A stretch of 64,000 nucleotides of DNA from Glaciecola sp. KUL10. Lineage in GTDB: Bacteria > Pseudomonadota > Gammaproteobacteria > Enterobacterales > Alteromonadaceae. Under the pieces are notes generated by a model. That model saw nothing but the letters and a program-made list of their open reading frames with translations, did not search any database and had not been told where the DNA came from. Made by a program: the position numbers and the translations under genes. This document shows, in pieces, positions 8,894-17,513 of this stretch (its first letter is position 1; each line of letters begins with the position of its first letter). The stretch is taken from NCBI RefSeq assembly GCF_003203515.1, contig NZ_BGNG01000008.1, forward strand, positions 124,001 to 188,000, written 5' to 3'.

Positions 8894-9571
8894 TCAATTT
8901 GTTGCTTCAGCAAACGAGGTAACTTTACCTTTAAGTCCCGTTGCTTCATTAAGATGAGGAAGCGCGTTATCAAGCGTCTCTCTAGTAAGCTCAGGACCAA
9001 CGAAAACCTTGGTCAAGCGCCCTGCACTAGTATCAACTCTTCGACTGAATGCTCGATACCCGGCAGCGTCGAGCTTATCCAAAAGTTCATTCACATTTTT
9101 TTGGTGTCTGAAACTGCCTAACTGCACAACCCAGCCAGCATCGTCTCTAATACTTTGAGGGGTGGTAACTGTTTGCTTGGCAAGGCTATCATCCGTTGTG
9201 CCAGTTGCTTGAGTTGCCTGAGCAATATCAACAGCTGACTCAAGGGTTTCCTTAACGACAGTTTGCTCTTCAGCTTGTGAATCTGGGATAGTGGAATCAA
9301 TTTCGTTTGATAAACTCGACTGAGAAAGTTCAGAATCTGTTACATCAGATTCATCGATAATTTCAACTGGGCGACGCGTTGCATTGATTACCGCTTCGGC
9401 GGGAAACTCATCAGGAGCTTCAACTTCAATTTCTAAATTATTGACAGGCACATCAACAAAAGTAGCGTTATTTGACTGCTTTTCACCATCAAGTAAGTCA
9501 GGTAGAAAAATAACTACCAACGCGACAATGATTATTGTACCGACCAATCTATTTTGCAGTGCGCTAGACAA
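8894..9571 (-). CDS. dedD: SPOR-domain protein DedD
   Basis: Single-pass inner-membrane division protein. A short cytoplasmic tail, a membrane helix at about residues 9-24 (LVGTIIIVALVVIFLP), a long acidic Q/T/S-rich periplasmic linker and a C-terminal SPOR domain (GWVVQLGSFRHQKNVNELLD to the end) that binds denuded septal peptidoglycan. 225 aa, the normal size. Position between folC and cvpA is the conserved one. Confidence 0.92.
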   Translation of the reverse strand: MSSALQNRLVGTIIIVALVVIFLPDLLDGEKQSNNATFVDVPVNNLEIEVEAPDEFPAEAVINATRRPVEIIDESDVTDSELSQSSLSNEIDSTIPDSQAEEQTVVKETLESAVDIAQATQATGTTDDSLAKQTVTTPQSIRDDAGWVVQLGSFRHQKNVNELLDKLDAAGYRAFSRRVDTSAGRLTKVFVGPELTRETLDNALPHLNEATGLKGKVTSFAEATN

Positions 9572-9655
9572 AAAACTGACTCCAAGCTGTCATATAGTTA
9601 AAAGGACCACGATTAAAAAGCTACTTACAAGATGCGCTCAAGGCTGATTATGAGA

Positions 9656-10984
9656 TTATGCATCAGACAACAAGGACATAACAGCCGAAACAGTTAAAAA
9701 AGAGCCCATGACCAAAATCGTATCTTGAGGATAAGCCTCTGTTTTCGCTTTTAAAAACGCCTGCTCTACAGTATCAAAACCGTCAGATGATGCAAGGGTG
9801 TTTGAAGTATCAGATAACTTTGAGGCAGCTTTGACGAGTCGAGCCGCTGATTCACCGCGTTCACTGGGTAAAGTGACGCAGTACCAAATCGTATTTAAAC
9901 CCTCAAAGGCTTTGATGCTGACTTCTATATTCTTGTCTTTTAGCATGCCAATAACAATGTGACATTTTCCTTGAAGATTGCACGCTATCATTTTACGAAG
10001 TTGCACGGCAGAGTCTTCATTGTGAGCGACATCGGCAATTATCAAGGCTTGTTGCCCGTTGATTCTTGGCTGAATAACCTGATGCCTTCCCGCTAGTTGG
10101 GTTGAGCACAACAAACTATCAAAGCGCGCTTTATTGGCAAATAAATCTGCTAAGTCGATCGTCTCTAGGCCTTTTTGCTCAACAGCTATTTTTAGCTTTT
10201 GATGCTTGTTCATTAACGCAATGGCAGCCAAACCTGTCGCCACATTCTGTTTAGGAATATTGGCTAGACTCACATCAAATTTATACTCACCCACGCGGGC
10301 TTCTTGATTGACTTCGCAATAGTGGAAGTCGCGGCCACGGAGCATTGGCGAAACACCTAAGGTTTCAGCATGTGACAAGATACTCTTTGGGCAATCAGGC
10401 TCACCAATGACTGTATATGCATTTGAGCGAAAAATACCAGCCTTTTCAAAACCAATTTCTTCACGCGTATCACCCAACCAATCTTGATGATCAAGCCCAA
10501 TACTAGTAATCACAGCGATATCAGGATCAACGATATTTACAGCGTCTAATCGCCCGCCCAATCCGACTTCTAATATAAGGACGTCGGGCTGCTCACGATT
10601 GAAAGCCTCAAAGGCCGCAAGAGTGGCATATTCAAAATAAGTAAGGGTAGTCTCTTTTTTGCTTTGGTTTATGTGCTCAAAAACGCTACAAAGCGCTTCT
10701 TCACTGATATTTTCACCATTGAGTCGGATGCGTTCACAAAAAGAAAGAATGTGCGGAGATGAAAACACACCCACACTTAAACCAGCGAGCAAGCAGTATT
10801 GTTCGATAAACGCGCAAGTGGTGCCTTTGCCATTAGTCCCCGCAACAGTAATGACTAATTTTTTATCAAAGTTAATATTGAGGTGTGAAAGGACTTGAGC
10901 ACATCGGCTGAGCCCCATATCGATGCCTACCGGATGGTTTGATTCAATTTCTTGAAGCCATTGGTCGAGAGACTTGTCTGCCAA
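9656..10984 (-). CDS. folC: Dihydrofolate/folylpolyglutamate synthase
   Basis: Adds glutamate to dihydropteroate and to reduced folates. The Mur-ligase-like P-loop VTVAGTNGKGTTCAF is at about residues 45-59. The Mg/ATP region LEVGLGGRLDAVN and SIGLDHQDWLG follow, and the C-terminal glutamate-binding domain includes IADVAHNEDS. 442 aa is standard. Next to accD on one side and dedD on the other. Confidence 0.95.
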   Translation of the reverse strand: MADKSLDQWLQEIESNHPVGIDMGLSRCAQVLSHLNINFDKKLVITVAGTNGKGTTCAFIEQYCLLAGLSVGVFSSPHILSFCERIRLNGENISEEALCSVFEHINQSKKETTLTYFEYATLAAFEAFNREQPDVLILEVGLGGRLDAVNIVDPDIAVITSIGLDHQDWLGDTREEIGFEKAGIFRSNAYTVIGEPDCPKSILSHAETLGVSPMLRGRDFHYCEVNQEARVGEYKFDVSLANIPKQNVATGLAAIALMNKHQKLKIAVEQKGLETIDLADLFANKARFDSLLCSTQLAGRHQVIQPRINGQQALIIADVAHNEDSAVQLRKMIACNLQGKCHIVIGMLKDKNIEVSIKAFEGLNTIWYCVTLPSERGESAARLVKAASKLSDTSNTLASSDGFDTVEQAFLKAKTEAYPQDTILVMGSFLTVSAVMSLLSDA

Positions 10985-11063
10985 TTTAGTTTCCTGCTAG
11001 CGCATGCGATTTTTTATCTTGATTCGTTGATAAATCAGCCCATGCGCAAATTACTTATAAAAA

Positions 11064-11921
11064 TTATGCTTCTTTCAGGTGATGAAAGTGGAGCTTACTC
11101 AATACAGAATAAAGCTTATCACGCATTTGACGGCGATCTACGATCATATCGATTGCCCCTTTTTCAAGTAAGAACTCGCTGCGTTGAAAGCCTGCAGGCA
11201 GCTTTTCTCGCACCGTTTGCTCGATAACACGAGGACCTGCAAAGCCAATCAACGCTTTAGGTTCAGCGACATTAACATCACCTAGCATCGCTAAGCTTGC
11301 GGATACACCACCCATCGTTGGGTCTGTAAGCACTGAGATGTAGGGTAAGCCTTTTTTACTCATTTTAGCGAGCGCCGCGCTGGTTTTTGCCATTTGCATC
11401 AGCGACAACAATGCTTCTTGCATACGAGCGCCACCACTTGTAGAAAAGCAGACTAATGGGCAATTATTTTCTAAACACGCATTCACGGCCGCGACAAACC
11501 TTGCACCTACAACAGAGGCCATTGAACCTCCCATAAAGGCAAATTCAAATGAAGCGACTACCACCGGCATGCCATTGAGTTTGCCTTTCATGACGACTAG
11601 GGCATCTTTCTCGTTGGTTGCTTTTTGCGCGGATGTGATACGGTCTTTGTATTTTTTTGAGTCTTTAAACTTTAATACATCTTGAGGCTCAAGGTCTGAA
11701 CCGATTTCCTCGCGATCTGTACTGTCCAAAAATGCATTGATACGAGCGCGGGCGGTAATGCGCATGTGATGATCACATTTAGGGCAAACTTCTAACTGTT
11801 TTTCGAGTTCAGTTTTATAAAGTACAGCATTACACGCACCACATTTAGTCCATATTCCTTCAGGTACATTACTTTTAGTGCCTGACTGTGTGCGTGGAAG
11901 TATCTTTCCAATCCAACTCAT
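11064..11921 (-). CDS. accD: Acetyl-CoA carboxylase carboxyltransferase beta subunit
   Basis: With AccA it transfers the carboxyl from biotin to acetyl-CoA, giving malonyl-CoA. The N-terminal four-cysteine zinc ribbon is complete (C27, C30, C46, C49). The crotonase-fold body has the glycine-rich [20 protein letters not shown] and [11 protein letters not shown] segments that form the oxyanion site. 285 aa. A 120-bp gap to truA probably holds its own promoter. Confidence 0.96.
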   Translation of the reverse strand: MSWIGKILPRTQSGTKSNVPEGIWTKCGACNAVLYKTELEKQLEVCPKCDHHMRITARARINAFLDSTDREEIGSDLEPQDVLKFKDSKKYKDRITSAQKATNEKDALVVMKGKLNGMPVVVASFEFAFMGGSMASVVGARFVAAVNACLENNCPLVCFSTSGGARMQEALLSLMQMAKTSAALAKMSKKGLPYISVLTDPTMGGVSASLAMLGDVNVAEPKALIGFAGPRVIEQTVREKLPAGFQRSEFLLEKGAIDMIVDRRQMRDKLYSVLSKLHFHHLKEA

Positions 11922-12041
11922 TTCAAATTCCTATCAACAAATGCTTGTTATTTTAGTTTGTTTTTCAACATTTTGTTTTAACGTTGACTCATTGCCGTGC
12001 ATTAAATCATATTCTGAGCATAAACCGAAAACAAAACTGGT

Positions 12042-12839
12042 CTAAGAAGCTGTATATGACTGCAAAAACAAAGGCCCAAGATCGCTTTTTGGCAATTCAA
12101 AGTGCGCTGGGTATTCAACGTCTATCAGGTAAAGGCCATTTGGCTTAGCAGTGATCCCAGCCTCTACTCTATTTTTGAGTTTTAATACGTGCTCTACCCA
12201 TGAAACAGGTTCGAGTTCACGCCCTACGACCATTAAAGTACCAATAAAGTTTCTTACCATATGATGCAGAAACGCGTTAGCTTCGACATCCATAATGATG
12301 TATTTCCCTTGGCGATAAACGTGTATTTTTTTAACCGTTCTAAAGGGTGTTTTTGATTGACAATTGGCTGCTCTAAACGAAGTGAAATCATGCTCACCCA
12401 CCAAACATTGAGCGGCTTGATTCATTAATTCCGCATTTAATGGGTAATAAACGTGAGAGACACCGCCTTTTAAAATCCCGGGACGAAGTTCATCGTTAAA
12501 AATAATATAACGATAACGCCTTGCGGTTGCAGAAAAACGCGCATGAAAATCATCGTTCATTTCTTTTGCCCACCGCACGCAAACTGTATCAGGCAGATTA
12601 CTATTTAGCCCTCTTGTCCATGCTGTTAAAGGACGCACCACATCGGTATCAAAATGAACGACTTGATAGGTTGCATGCACACCCGCATCGGTCCTGCCTG
12701 CGCAGGTAATATCGTGGTGTTTTTCTGAGACTTTCTCGATGGCTGTTTCAACGCACTCTTGCACGCATAGTCGATGGCTTTGACGTTGCCAACCTGAATA
12801 ACTTGCGCCATCGTATTCAATACATAAAGCAATTCGCAT
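12042..12839 (-). CDS. truA: tRNA pseudouridine(38-40) synthase
   Basis: Isomerises uridines 38-40 in the anticodon stem. The catalytic Asp51 lies in CAGRTDAGVHATYQ; the N-terminal RIALCIEYDGASYSGWQRQ and the later RRYRYIIFN and FLHHMVRNFIGTL motifs are all present. 265 aa. Fifteen bases after rluB, so likely co-transcribed. Confidence 0.96.
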   Translation of the reverse strand: MRIALCIEYDGASYSGWQRQSHRLCVQECVETAIEKVSEKHHDITCAGRTDAGVHATYQVVHFDTDVVRPLTAWTRGLNSNLPDTVCVRWAKEMNDDFHARFSATARRYRYIIFNDELRPGILKGGVSHVYYPLNAELMNQAAQCLVGEHDFTSFRAANCQSKTPFRTVKKIHVYRQGKYIIMDVEANAFLHHMVRNFIGTLMVVGRELEPVSWVEHVLKLKNRVEAGITAKPNGLYLIDVEYPAHFELPKSDLGPLFLQSYTAS

Positions 12840-12854
12840 AAATCTGAGTTCTGT

Positions 12855-13958
12855 TTATCTCTTGCGCGCAATACTAGCATTGCGCTGACGTTGATTTGAT
12901 TTTGTTGTCTTGTGTTTTTTTACCGAACGACGCATACGGCTTAGTTGAGTATGATCAAGCTTATCTTGTGGCGTATGGATCTTGGTTACGGTTTCTTTGT
13001 CTAATTGAACAAGTGATCTCAATTGGTTGATACGACTCAACTCTAGCTCTATCCATGCACCTTGAGGTAGCCTTTTTTGGAGTTCAAGTGGTCCGTATCG
13101 AACACGCATCAAACGACTAACTTGCACGCCCTGCGACTCCCAAAGTCGTCTCACTTCACGGTTTTTACCTTCACTAAGCGTGACATTAAACCATTGATTT
13201 TGGCTTTCTTCTTCTGAAGGCCTCACGTGAATGTTATTGAATTTAGCCATGCCGTCGTCTAGTTCAACGCCTTTTTGTAGGCTACGAAGCATGGCAGGCG
13301 TGACTTCGCCAAAAATTCTCACCGCGTACTCGCGCTCGACTTCATGGCGAGGATGCATTAAACGGTTGGCTAACTCACCGTCATTGGTAAACAGCAGTAA
13401 GCCACCCGTGTTAATGTCCAAACGCCCTACTGCGATCCAACGGTCATTATCTATTTTAGGTAAACGGTCAAATACGGTCGGGCGACCTTCAGGGTCGTTT
13501 CGTGAGCAAAGCTCGCCCTCTGGTTTGTTGTACATTAATACTCGACAGGCGGAGTTTTCTTTACTTCTGGATACAATGTGACCATCGACTCGAAGTTGAT
13601 CGGCAGCCATGACTCTATCGCCTAATTTAGCAAGTTTACCGTTTATTGAAACCCGACCGGCTTCGATCCAACGTTCCATCTCACGACGTGAACCGACGCC
13701 GTTATTGGCAAGTACTTTTTGAAGCTTTTCGCCGGTGTCGTCTTTTTGCTTACTTAACTCTTTTGCCGATATTTTTGTTGAAGCGCTTGTTTTGAGTTCA
13801 GCTGATTCAGCTTTAGCGGCTTTCGGCTTCGCCGATTTTGAATTGGTTTTTGTCGATTTAGCAAATGGTTTTAGGTCAGAAGCAGCGCCTCTATTTGTGG
13901 AATTGCCCTTTTTGAAAGCACTGTTCTTTTTGGCACTGCTTTTTTTATCTTGCTTCAT
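12855..13958 (-). CDS. rluB: 23S rRNA pseudouridine(2605) synthase
   Basis: RsuA/RluB-type enzyme. An N-terminal low-complexity Lys/Ser/Ala tail of about 75 residues precedes an S4 RNA-binding domain (EKLQKVLANNGVGSRREMER) and the catalytic domain with the Asp motif GRLDINTGGLLLFTNDGEL. A second basic tail rich in K and R ends the protein (367 aa). RluB rather than RsuA or RluE is suggested by the long basic tails and by the scpB neighbour. Its ATG overlaps the scpB stop by one base (TAATG). Confidence 0.9.
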   Translation of the reverse strand: MKQDKKSSAKKNSAFKKGNSTNRGAASDLKPFAKSTKTNSKSAKPKAAKAESAELKTSASTKISAKELSKQKDDTGEKLQKVLANNGVGSRREMERWIEAGRVSINGKLAKLGDRVMAADQLRVDGHIVSRSKENSACRVLMYNKPEGELCSRNDPEGRPTVFDRLPKIDNDRWIAVGRLDINTGGLLLFTNDGELANRLMHPRHEVEREYAVRIFGEVTPAMLRSLQKGVELDDGMAKFNNIHVRPSEEESQNQWFNVTLSEGKNREVRRLWESQGVQVSRLMRVRYGPLELQKRLPQGAWIELELSRINQLRSLVQLDKETVTKIHTPQDKLDHTQLSRMRRSVKKHKTTKSNQRQRNASIARKR

Positions 13959-14614
13959 TAGTGTAATGGTCCTGTTTGCTGATCGCTTTGGTCTTGCTCT
14001 TCAATCTTGGCGTCATCAGCTGATATAGTTGTTTCTGTATTTGAGGCGTTTTGCTCAAAATCATCTGCCACCCAATCCAACTCTTCGTTAAACATCTCAG
14101 CAGACGGCAGTTGGTCCAGTGAATTTAAACCAAAGTAATCCAAAAATGTTTTGGTGGTTGCAAATAAGGCAGGTCTGCCTGGGACCTCTTTGTGTCCAAT
14201 CGCAGCAATCCAATCGCGCTCAGTCAGTGATTTAATAATATGGCTGCTGACACTGACACCTCTAATTTCTTCAATTTCACCGCGTGTAATTGGCTGTTTA
14301 TATGCGATCAGCGATAGCGTTTCTAACATTGCCCGACTGTATTTAGGTGCATTTTCTTGCCACAACTTACTGAGCTGATGACCCAATGCAGGGTCGGTTT
14401 GAAAACGGTAGCCCGACGCTAACTCAACAAGCTTGATTCCTCGCGGCGCATAGTCTAACACTAATTCGCCCAAGACTTTATTGATTTGTTTCTTTGCGAC
14501 ATCAAAGCCGTCTAATACTGTTTCTCTTAGTTTATCGATAGTCACTGGATGGTCAGCTGCAAAAATAGCGGCTTCAACTAACTGTTTTAATTGTGTGTCA
14601 TTGATTTTGTTCAT
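13958..14614 (-). CDS. scpB: Segregation and condensation protein B
   Basis: Kleisin-associated winged-helix protein of the SMC-ScpAB condensin. The tandem winged-helix region runs from QLKQLVEAAIFAADHPVT to about residue 170, with the family block AMLETLSLIAYKQPITRGEIEEIRGV; an acidic tail follows. The chosen ATG (MNKINDTQ) overlaps the end of scpA by 17 nt; the longer frame has no ribosome site. About 218 aa. Presence of scpAB is notable because many gammaproteobacteria use MukBEF instead. Confidence 0.92.
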   Translation of the reverse strand: MNKINDTQLKQLVEAAIFAADHPVTIDKLRETVLDGFDVAKKQINKVLGELVLDYAPRGIKLVELASGYRFQTDPALGHQLSKLWQENAPKYSRAMLETLSLIAYKQPITRGEIEEIRGVSVSSHIIKSLTERDWIAAIGHKEVPGRPALFATTKTFLDYFGLNSLDQLPSAEMFNEELDWVADDFEQNASNTETTISADDAKIEEQDQSDQQTGPLH

Positions 14615-15467
14615 ATTCACCCAGCTTAACATGCAAAGCAGAAAATGCTTTTTCTTGCTCAAACACGACTAATCCTTCTTTGCTTAGCTCTAAAATAGCA
14701 ATAAATGTGACCACCACTCCTGCTTTGCCCTGCTCAGGCGTCAACAAATCTTCTAGTCGCATAAACGTGTAACTATTTAGTTGTGCTAATACCTGTGACA
14801 TGCGTTCTCGCGTTGACAGCACTTCTTTTTCGATTTGATGATGCTCAAATGCATCCGCACGTTTCATCGCTTGCGCAAATGCAAATGCAACTTCTTTTAG
14901 TGTGACCTGTGGTAAGTGTTTAATCGGTTGTACGTTATCACTCGTCTCTGCTTTCGCCACAAAAAAGTCACGCTCTTTGCGCGGAGCTGCATCAAGTTCT
15001 TCAGCCGCTTTTTTAATTTGTTCGTAGGCTTTTAATCGACGAATGAGTTCTGCGCGAGGATCTAACTCTTCTTCGTCATCTTCATTTAGTTTTGGCAATA
15101 ACAAGCGAGACTTTATTTCTGCGAGCATGGCTGCCATCAACAGATATTCACCGGCAAGCTCTAACTTAATATCCGTCATAACCTCGACGTATGCCATGTA
15201 TTGCTTAGTTATTTGTAAAACAGGTAAGTCTACGATGTCGAATTTTTGTCTTCTGATCAGGTAAAGCAACAGGTCAAGCGGACCTTCGAAGCGCTCAAGA
15301 ATAACTTCAAGCGCATCTGGTGGAATGTATAAGTCTTCGGGCTTTTCAACAACCGCCTCACCATTAACAAAGGCCAATGCAAGCGGTTGTTGTTCGGTGA
15401 TTTGCGCACTTGACTGTTCAAGCGAAACAGCTTGATTGTTGTCATTGTCAAATGTTTCATCGTTCAT
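14598..15467 (-). CDS. scpA: Segregation and condensation protein A (kleisin)
   Basis: Kleisin subunit bridging SMC heads. After an acidic 45-residue leader comes the family core LERFEGPLDLLLYLIRRQKF, AGEYLLMAAMLAEIKSRLLL and the C-terminal winged-helix stretch with VTFIAILELSKEGLVVFEQ. 289 aa. It overlaps scpB and lies 29 bp from the yciO-like gene. Confidence 0.92.
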   Translation of the reverse strand: MNDETFDNDNNQAVSLEQSSAQITEQQPLALAFVNGEAVVEKPEDLYIPPDALEVILERFEGPLDLLLYLIRRQKFDIVDLPVLQITKQYMAYVEVMTDIKLELAGEYLLMAAMLAEIKSRLLLPKLNEDDEEELDPRAELIRRLKAYEQIKKAAEELDAAPRKERDFFVAKAETSDNVQPIKHLPQVTLKEVAFAFAQAMKRADAFEHHQIEKEVLSTRERMSQVLAQLNSYTFMRLEDLLTPEQGKAGVVVTFIAILELSKEGLVVFEQEKAFSALHVKLGEYEQNQ

Positions 15468-15496
15468 CAGAATCGCATCAGCCGTTTCAATTTTTA

Positions 15497-16117
15497 TTAT
15501 TCAAATGGGCTCGGATCGCCACTACCGTGTCGAATAACAGTTGTCTCACCTTCTGACATATCAATCACTGTGGTGGGTTGCTCCCCTAAATAACCACCAT
15601 GAATAATCAGACCGACAAGTTTTTCTAATTTATCACGAATATCTTCTGGATCAGATTCTGCCATTTCTGCATTGGGTAAAATTAATGTTGTTGACATCAA
15701 AGGCTCACCTAACTCTTCTAAAATAGCCAACGCAATTGCATTGTCTGGTACTCGAATACCAATTGTCTTACGCTTTGGGTTTTGCAAGCGTTTAGGGACT
15801 TCTTTTGTGGCTTTAAGAATAAATGTATAAGGCCCTGGCGTGTTGTTTTTAATCTGTCTAAACGCAGTATTATCGACGCGGGCGTAAACGGATAACTCGG
15901 ACATGTCACGGCACATCAACGTGAAATTATGGTCCTTACCGATATCCCGAATACGACAAATCTGGTCTAAGGCCTTTTTGTTCTCCATTTGGCAACCAAT
16001 CGCATAACCACTATCTGTCGGGTACACAACCACTTCGCCTGCATTAATCAGCTCGCATGTCTGTTTGACTAGCCTAGCTTGAGGATTATCGGGGTGAATA
16101 TAAAAAAACTGACTCAT
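15497..16117 (-). CDS. YciO-type Sua5/YrdC family protein
   Basis: Threonylcarbamoyl-AMP-synthase fold protein of the YciO branch. The nucleotide-site residues are visible in VVVYPTDSGYAIGCQMENKKAL, followed by PGPYTFILKATKEVPKR and MSTTLILPN. About 206 aa from MSQFFYIHPDN; the longer frame overlaps rnm and is less likely. YciO proteins resemble TsaC, but their role in t6A synthesis is not secure, so I give no symbol. Its place beside rnm and the trp operon matches the enteric yciO-yciV neighbourhood. Confidence 0.88.
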   Translation of the reverse strand: MSQFFYIHPDNPQARLVKQTCELINAGEVVVYPTDSGYAIGCQMENKKALDQICRIRDIGKDHNFTLMCRDMSELSVYARVDNTAFRQIKNNTPGPYTFILKATKEVPKRLQNPKRKTIGIRVPDNAIALAILEELGEPLMSTTLILPNAEMAESDPEDIRDKLEKLVGLIIHGGYLGEQPTTVIDMSEGETTVIRHGSGDPSPFE

Positions 16118-16128
16118 TAATGTTCTTC

Positions 16129-17004
16129 TTAAGCTATTCGCTGATGAATTTTGTGATGATTTAAAACCACTGGCCAATTGTGCCAAATAGGTTTTACTTG
16201 TTCGGAAATATCTAAGCGTCGACCTAGCTCAGTCCAACGTCCCGGTGCGTGAAAATCAGATCCGGCAGAGCCTAATAACTCACTGCTTAATGCAACTTCT
16301 AATAATAATGATTTGGTTTGTTTCTGCATATTCGGATGCGTCACTTCCATTGCTACGCCCCCTGCTGCTTTAAATTCAGTGGTCAATCTTCTTAACCACT
16401 TTGTGCTCATATCATAATGACTAGGATGCGCGATAACAGCCTGACCACCAGCTTGCGTAATCCATTCAACCGCGGTTTGGATAGTGATCCACTTTGGCGT
16501 TGCATAGGCTCGTTTGCCTTTGCCAAGATACTTTGAGAACGCTAATTGATGAGTCGCACAAACTTGTCTATCGACAAGGACATTAGCTATGTGATTGCGA
16601 GATATTTGTGCACCATTTGCATGATTCAGAGCATCTTCATATACATTTTCAATTCCGCACTTCGCAAGTTTATCGCAAATACGTTTGGCGCGTTCGTCTC
16701 GTTCCTGCAATTGCGCTGCTAGGCGTTTAAGTAACACGGGATCGTCGATATCCATGTTATAGCCCAAAATATGGATATCAAAGCCATGCCAACTCGTTGA
16801 AAGCTCTACGCCCGTTACTATTTCAAGCTTAATATCATTTTTCTGTGCGAATTCTTTAGCAACCGAAATAGCGCTAACCGTATCGTGGTCAGTAATTGCA
16901 AGAACATCAATCTGCATTTGTTGGGCACGCATCACTAACTCCTGCGGGCTTAAAGCGCCATCAGAGTGTGTTGTGTGGCTATGTAAATCTATGATTAAAC
17001 TCAT
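16129..17004 (-). CDS. rnm: 5'-3' exoribonuclease RNase AM (YciV/TrpH)
   Basis: PHP-domain metallohydrolase that trims 5' ends of rRNA precursors. Metal-binding motifs are seen: DLHSHTTHSDG at residues 6-16, AITDHDT, the glutamate of TGVELS, NHIANVL, AVIAHPSHYD and a final GSDFHAPGRW. 291 aa, typical length. Divergent from the trp operon as in enterics, with 300 bp of leader DNA between this gene and trpL. Confidence 0.92.
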   Translation of the reverse strand: MSLIIDLHSHTTHSDGALSPQELVMRAQQMQIDVLAITDHDTVSAISVAKEFAQKNDIKLEIVTGVELSTSWHGFDIHILGYNMDIDDPVLLKRLAAQLQERDERAKRICDKLAKCGIENVYEDALNHANGAQISRNHIANVLVDRQVCATHQLAFSKYLGKGKRAYATPKWITIQTAVEWITQAGGQAVIAHPSHYDMSTKWLRRLTTEFKAAGGVAMEVTHPNMQKQTKSLLLEVALSSELLGSAGSDFHAPGRWTELGRRLDISEQVKPIWHNWPVVLNHHKIHQRIA

Positions 17005-17204
17005 ATTTATACTTTAAAATTCTTTTTACTCGCCTCAATAACCAAGTTTTGTAGGGACTGTTCTGCGTAATAAACTCTCTTGTAAGAATAAAAGTAGCAG
17101 ATCAGGTTTTGCTAAAAAACGGTTGACTTAGGAAGCATTTTGTTTTCTTCTATGCAGTATATCGCATTCGTGTCGGTCGTCCTAAGATTACTTTTTAAAG
17201 TATT

Positions 17205-17262
17205 TTGCATACTAAGTAGTCGCATGAATTTATTCACACGAAGCAACTAGTCGTTAAGTAGT
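17205..17262 (+). promoter_or_regulatory. Probable trp promoter with TrpR-like operator
   Basis: A -35-like TTGCAT at 17205 is followed about 18 bases later by a weak AT-rich -10. Around 17245-17261 ACTAGTCGTTAAGTAGT keeps the outer ACTA/TAGT symmetry of the trp operator but has a stretched centre, and a related box, catactaagtagtcgc, lies at 17208-17223. An alternative -35 (TTGACT) is at 17123. Position upstream of trpL is right; exact sites are uncertain. Confidence 0.35.
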
Positions 17263-17304
17263 TAGTAAAAAAGTAAACAAACAAAAGCGAAGACATCAAC
17301 TAAA

Positions 17305-17364
17305 ATGATTAATACATTAACTAACATCAAAGCAAACATCTGGTGGTGGCACATCCCAAATTAG
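17305..17364 (+). CDS. trpL: trp operon leader peptide
   Basis: A 19-codon frame, MINTLTNIKANIWWWHIPN, with three consecutive Trp codons at residues 13-15. Ribosome stalling there when charged tRNA-Trp is scarce would set the attenuator. Just past the Trp codons, CACAtCCC can pair with GGGcTGTG (1:2 hairpin, 17350-17372). The GGGCT at 17364-17369 can instead pair with AGCCC of the terminator (2:3 antiterminator). Confidence 0.9.
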   Translation: MINTLTNIKANIWWWHIPN

Positions 17365-17390
17365 GGCTGTGTTGCATTGTTATGTCTCGC

Positions 17391-17418
17391 AAAAAGCCCG
17401 TTTTTTCGGGCTTTTTTT
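17391..17418 (+). terminator. trp attenuator terminator
   Basis: Ten-base-pair stem AAAAAGCCCG / CGGGCTTTTT with a T6 loop, then a T-run, 27 bases after the trpL stop codon and about 100 bases before trpE. This is the classical 3:4 hairpin of transcription attenuation. Confidence 0.92.
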
Positions 17419-17513
17419 ATGGCAAAAATTTACACAATGATAAGCCCAAACCCAGTAAATATTGGGTTTAAAAACGATATAAAAAAATTATTAAAACAAG
17501 TAAGTAGGAAATC

